Assembly (NCBI RefSeq): GCF_958350005.1
Contig: NZ_CATWFF010000032.1
Span: forward strand, 1 to 15,504
Direction of reading: 5' to 3'
DNA from: an uncultured Megasphaera sp.
Lineage (GTDB): Bacteria > Bacillota > Negativicutes > Veillonellales > Megasphaeraceae
DNA: 15,504 bases
Shown here: positions 12,891-15,504 of the stretch, piece after piece
Layout: the number at the start of each line of letters is the position of its first letter
Numbering within the stretch: position 1 is the stretch's first letter
Notes under the pieces: generated by a model
Databases searched by the model: none
What the model was told of the DNA's origin: nothing
Seen by the model: only the letters and a program-made list of their open reading frames with translations
Made by a program: the position numbers and the translations under genes

Positions 12891-14066
12891 CTATATCAAT
12901 CCGACGAACCGGCGAAGTGTTTCCGTTTTATCCAGCCGTTCCCAGGCAAACCCTTCTGCCTCCCGGCCAAAATGCCCATATACGGCAGTCTTGCGGAACT
13001 GAGGACGCCGCAGGTCCAGGGCATCAATAAAACTGGTAACAGCGAAGGAAAAGGCCCGGTTTACGGCATCTTCCAGGCGTTCCACAGGCACGTGCTCCGT
13101 GCCAAAGGTCTGTATCTGCACGGCTTCCGGATACATGCCGCTGATGGCATAGGCCAGCGATACTTCACAACGGTCGCACAGTCCGGCAGCAACGATGTTT
13201 TTCGCCGCATACCGGGCCATATAGGCTGCACTGCGGTCCACTTTCGTCGCATCTTTGCCGGAAAAGGCACCGCCGCCATGACGGCCCACGGTACCATAGG
13301 TGTCTACCATCAGTTTCCGTCCCGTCAGCCCCGTATCGCCTACGGGACCGCCAATGACAAAGCGGCCGGTCTGATTGATGCGCAGCGCCGTCTGGGGACG
13401 AAGCCACGGGCCGCACACCGGTTCAATAATGAGACTGCCAATAATCTGCCGCAGTTCATCCTGCCCAATTTCCTCGCAATGCTGGGCCGAAACGATGACA
13501 CTGCGCAGTCCCGTCGGTTTTCCTTGTGAATCAAAGCACATAGTTACCTGAGACTTACCGTCAGGACGGAAGATTTTTCCCAGCTCCGTTTCATGCCGTA
13601 CCTGATCGAGCCGGCGTACCAGACCCTGAGCCAGATTTACCGTAATAGGCATGTAATTGGACGTTTCATTGGTTGCATAGCCGTACATGATTCCCTGATC
13701 ACCGCTGCCGACAGAGGCATCACCGGCTTCTTTCGTAACGCCCTGATGAATATCGGCAGACTGCTGATGAATATTGGTAAAAATCAGGCAATCATGAGCT
13801 GTAAAGCCCAGCGCCGGGTCGGTATAGCCAATATCTGCAATGACCTGTCTGGCTACAGCAGGAATATCCACCGTTCCCGATGACGTCACTTCCCCGGCAA
13901 TGGTCAGTACATTGCCTGATACAAAAGATTCTACCGCTACATGAGCCGTCGGATCCTGAACGAGATAGGCATCCAGAACGGCGTCAGAAATCTGGTCGCA
14001 GATTTTATCGGGATGCCCTTCTGTTACGGCTTCCGAAGTCACATAGGTCTGCTGAAACTGATTCAC
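12891..14066 (-). CDS. metK: S-adenosylmethionine synthetase
   Basis: A 391-residue methionine adenosyltransferase of normal length, making SAM from methionine and ATP in the cytoplasm. All three landmark regions are present: EGHPDKICDQISDA (16-29) for ATP binding, GSGDQGIMYGYA (120-131) with the flexible loop, and RHGGGAFSGKDATKVDRSA (262-280) with the P-loop-like glycine motif. HQGVTKEAGDASVG precedes the second motif. The start is GTG 14064-14066, with AAGGAG 8 bases upstream. It lies 26 bases after the PocR-type regulator gene and ends at a strong terminator ahead of the dehydratase operon. SAM is the co-substrate of the activase encoded just downstream, so this copy may be dedicated to radical activation. 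Whether the genome has another metK cannot be seen here. Confidence 0.95.
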   Translation of the reverse strand: MNQFQQTYVTSEAVTEGHPDKICDQISDAVLDAYLVQDPTAHVAVESFVSGNVLTIAGEVTSSGTVDIPAVARQVIADIGYTDPALGFTAHDCLIFTNIHQQSADIHQGVTKEAGDASVGSGDQGIMYGYATNETSNYMPITVNLAQGLVRRLDQVRHETELGKIFRPDGKSQVTMCFDSQGKPTGLRSVIVSAQHCEEIGQDELRQIIGSLIIEPVCGPWLRPQTALRINQTGRFVIGGPVGDTGLTGRKLMVDTYGTVGRHGGGAFSGKDATKVDRSAAYMARYAAKNIVAAGLCDRCEVSLAYAISGMYPEAVQIQTFGTEHVPVERLEDAVNRAFSFAVTSFIDALDLRRPQFRKTAVYGHFGREAEGFAWERLDKTETLRRFVGLI

Positions 14067-14071
14067 TCTAT

Positions 14072-14089
14072 CCTCTCCTTCGAGAGAGG
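14072..14089 (-). promoter_or_regulatory. small inverted repeat enclosing the metK ribosome site
   Basis: CCTCTC and GAGAGG form a 6-base stem with a 6-base loop, and the AAGGAG ribosome site of metK lies partly in loop and partly in stem. It might lower initiation unless ribosomes finishing the upstream regulator gene open it. The stem is short and could be chance. Confidence 0.3.
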
Positions 14090-14092
14090 CCT

Positions 14093-14989
14093 TTACCGAA
14101 TATCAAATTTCTTACGGTATGCGTGAGGCGTCTCTCCTGTAAACTGTTTGAAAATCTTGCAAAAATAGCTGGTCCGATGATAACCGAACTGTCTGCCAAT
14201 GGCATCTACAGAAGATTTGGAGGACCGCAATACCTTTTCTGCTTCCTGTACACGGCACTGATTGATGTACTGCATGAGATTCATATTCATTTCCTGTTTA
14301 AACAGTTTGGATAAATAGGACTCACTCAGGAACACTTCCTCAGCAATGATCCGCAGCGACAGGTTGCAGTTCAAATGCCCTTTGATATATTCAACGGTCT
14401 TGCGAATTTCCGGCCGGCGGATACGGGCCAGTTCCGGATGTTTATCCTCACCAATTGGCGCGGCTTCATGGGCCATATTCAGCATACGATCACTAAAGGG
14501 AAAATAGCAGGTTGTCAGCGTATTCAGTACGCGGGACGCACTCATGATTTCCTCGTACCGATACTGCGGCACGCCCTTGAAATACTGAAGGGCATAGCTG
14601 TCTTCTTCCCACGGCGTAGGGTCCTGGATATACAAAAACCGCATATCTGAAGAAGACATCTGGCCTGATACGATAAAGCCATGAAGCTGATTTTCGTGCA
14701 CAATGGGGACGGCAAAATCCACCAGTCCCGCATGGCAGCGATAGGGGCAGCAGCCCTGCTTCTTAATCGTTTCCAGTCCGCCGACGAGATCGCACTGACT
14801 GCACTTGGAGCGAAAAGCCGGTATACTCCGCATAACCTGACAAAATTTTGTAAAATTATACTTCTGGGACCGTTCTTTCCCCTTAATATCTACATAAATG
14901 CAGGCAATCCCTGTAGCGTTGGTGTAATCATTCATAATACTGCCGACAACTTTTTTGATGCGATCTTCTTTCATCAATGTAATAGCCAT
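14093..14989 (-). CDS. PocR-domain AraC-family transcriptional regulator
   Basis: A 298-residue regulator. The N-terminal half is a PocR-type sensor domain: CSQCDLVGGLETIKKQGCC (63-81), then YRCHAGLVDFAVPIV (83-97) and GFIVSGQM. The cysteines 63, 66, 80, 81 and 85 are characteristic. The C-terminal 100 residues contain two helix-turn-helix units of AraC type (LSLRIIAEEVFLSESYLSKL at 210-229 and VDAIGRQFGYHRTSYFCKIF at 261-280), ending TPHAYRKKF. PocR activates propanediol and cobalamin genes in Salmonella in response to propanediol, so this protein is the likely activator of the downstream operon. ATG 14987-14989 is chosen because AAAGGA lies 9 bases upstream; a TTG seven codons earlier lacks one. 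It appears co-transcribed with metK. Confidence 0.93.
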   Translation of the reverse strand: MAITLMKEDRIKKVVGSIMNDYTNATGIACIYVDIKGKERSQKYNFTKFCQVMRSIPAFRSKCSQCDLVGGLETIKKQGCCPYRCHAGLVDFAVPIVHENQLHGFIVSGQMSSSDMRFLYIQDPTPWEEDSYALQYFKGVPQYRYEEIMSASRVLNTLTTCYFPFSDRMLNMAHEAAPIGEDKHPELARIRRPEIRKTVEYIKGHLNCNLSLRIIAEEVFLSESYLSKLFKQEMNMNLMQYINQCRVQEAEKVLRSSKSSVDAIGRQFGYHRTSYFCKIFKQFTGETPHAYRKKFDIR

Positions 14990-14998
14990 ACTGCATAT

Positions 14999-15004
14999 TC
15001 CTTT
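14999..15004 (-). promoter_or_regulatory. ribosome binding site deciding the regulator start
   Basis: AAAGGA on the minus strand, 9 bases before ATG 14987-14989. A longer TTG-initiated frame from 15010 would contain this site inside its coding region. Confidence 0.65.
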
Positions 15005-15060
15005 CTGCAAATGACATGTTCCGTCCTGTCCAAAAACGACAGCCTTTCATTTACCTTATT

Positions 15061-15089
15061 AGTATATCATGGCCCTTATTCATCAACAA
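15061..15089 (-). promoter_or_regulatory. promoter of the regulator-metK unit
   Basis: On the minus strand TTGTTG (15084-15089) and TATACT (15061-15066) are 17 bases apart, with a TGA extension directly before the -10. The predicted start is near 15054, about 65 bases before the regulator ATG. Confidence 0.6.
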
Positions 15090-15100
15090 TCTAACTGCTT

Positions 15101-15115
15101 ATGCCATATTGGCAT
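15101..15115. promoter_or_regulatory. palindrome upstream of the regulator promoter
   Basis: ATGCCA-TAT-TGGCAT, a perfect 6-3-6 inverted repeat centred about 54 bases before the predicted transcription start. It is a candidate operator for activation or autoregulation. The protein that binds it is unknown. Confidence 0.45.
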
Positions 15116-15135
15116 GCATTTTGCAGTACTGTTGA

Positions 15136-15390
15136 CTAAAACTTCTTGACCATACTGTCCAGGCTCTGCCTTTCCAGACCTTGTCGGTATGAAACAGCGT
15201 CGCTTTGAATGGCTGGAACCCTACAATCGCAGTTTGTCAGCTGCTGCGTCGTCAAAAAGAACCATAACTGCTCTGCATTGACGACAATGCGTTCTACTGG
15301 AATCAAACGCTTTCTTCAGGAACACTGCTGTCCCTGCGTTCCTATACTGCACCGGCTCATTGCCGAGAACACAGGAATGCCGAATCGCAT
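15136..15390 (-). pseudogene. possible decayed reading frame, unidentified
   Basis: In the stretch 15116-15504 no intact gene is visible on either strand. One minus-strand frame runs 24 codons from ATG 15388-15390 to a TGA at 15316-15318. It then stays open for 59 codons to a TAG at 15136-15138. The second part reads like protein (VERIVVNAEQLWFFLTTQQL, then CRVPAIQSDAVSYRQGLERQ), which suggests a remnant. No ribosome site is seen before the ATG and no family was recognised. It may equally be chance. Confidence 0.25.
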
Positions 15391-15472
15391 CTATCATGTC
15401 CGTTCTATTCTCTTCTGGTTATCATATGCTGTTTCCCGAATTGTCATGCCACTGTCAAACTGTACTGTCTGT

Positions 15473-15481
15473 ATTATACCA
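15473..15481 (-). promoter_or_regulatory. possible extended -10 promoter at the window edge
   Basis: TGGTATAAT on the minus strand is a consensus -10 with the TGn extension; no convincing -35 lies upstream within the window. It would transcribe the gene-poor stretch towards the regulator, perhaps relating to the decayed frame. Confidence 0.35.
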
Positions 15482-15504
15482 TTAACAGATTTTAAAAATT
15501 ATAT

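Noticed and set aside
14067..14092. SAM riboswitch ahead of metK
   Set aside because: Only 26 bases separate metK from the upstream regulator gene, too short for any known SAM riboswitch, and no such fold is visible.
1..15504. CRISPR arrays, tRNA or rRNA genes and complete insertion sequences
   Set aside because: No regularly spaced repeats, cloverleaf-like sequences, rRNA stretches or transposase genes with terminal repeats were seen on either strand by eye.

Overview
The window carries one glycyl-radical-enzyme-associated bacterial microcompartment (GRM) locus, with every recognisable gene on the minus strand. Proteins resemble those of anaerobic Firmicutes. The moderate base composition, strong AGGAGG ribosome sites, sigma-A type promoters and a NifJ-type pyruvate:ferredoxin oxidoreductase fit a fermentative gut or oral anaerobe. 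A Negativicutes genus such as Megasphaera is a guess from overall look, not a demonstrated assignment.

Layout in the direction of transcription, from the high-coordinate end. At 15504-14990 lies a gene-poor leader with a possible decayed reading frame and the regulator promoter. At 14989-14093 is a PocR-domain AraC-type regulator, followed 26 bp later by metK (14066-12891), which ends at a strong intrinsic terminator (about 12810-12860). A control region of about 280 bp (12613-12890) holds tandem repeats, palindromes and an extended -10 promoter. It is followed by a 12-gene same-strand run from 12612 to 1630: diol dehydratase glycyl radical enzyme, its radical-SAM activase, a tandem-domain BMC-T shell protein, BMC-H, a flavoprotein-like accessory protein, BMC-H with a long tail, BMC-P pentamer, a second near-identical BMC-H, PduL phosphotransacylase, EutJ-like chaperone, CoA-acylating aldehyde dehydrogenase and iron alcohol dehydrogenase. 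An intrinsic terminator at 1573-1604 closes this run. A separate sigma-A promoter (1463-1491) drives the 5' part of a pyruvate:ferredoxin oxidoreductase gene that leaves the window at base 1.

Together the genes describe a vitamin B12-independent compartment for 1,2-propanediol (or glycerol). The glycyl radical enzyme dehydrates the diol to a toxic aldehyde inside a protein shell. The aldehyde dehydrogenase converts the aldehyde to acyl-CoA, PduL recycles CoA and makes acyl-phosphate, and the alcohol dehydrogenase regenerates NAD+. The activase needs S-adenosylmethionine, which gives the adjacent metK a plausible job. No acyl kinase, aldolase, permease or B12-dependent dehydratase is in the window.

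The most unusual features are these. The glycyl radical enzyme has an insertion of about 72 residues containing a helix with Ala/Pro linkers that looks like an internal encapsulation peptide. The activase has an Asn in place of one cysteine of its second ferredoxin-type motif. One BMC-H has a roughly 130-residue tail that goes from acidic and Pro/Ala-rich to strongly basic. Two BMC-H genes are near-identical with patchy DNA divergence, and metK is coupled to the regulator. No RNA genes, CRISPR arrays or complete insertion sequences were seen.
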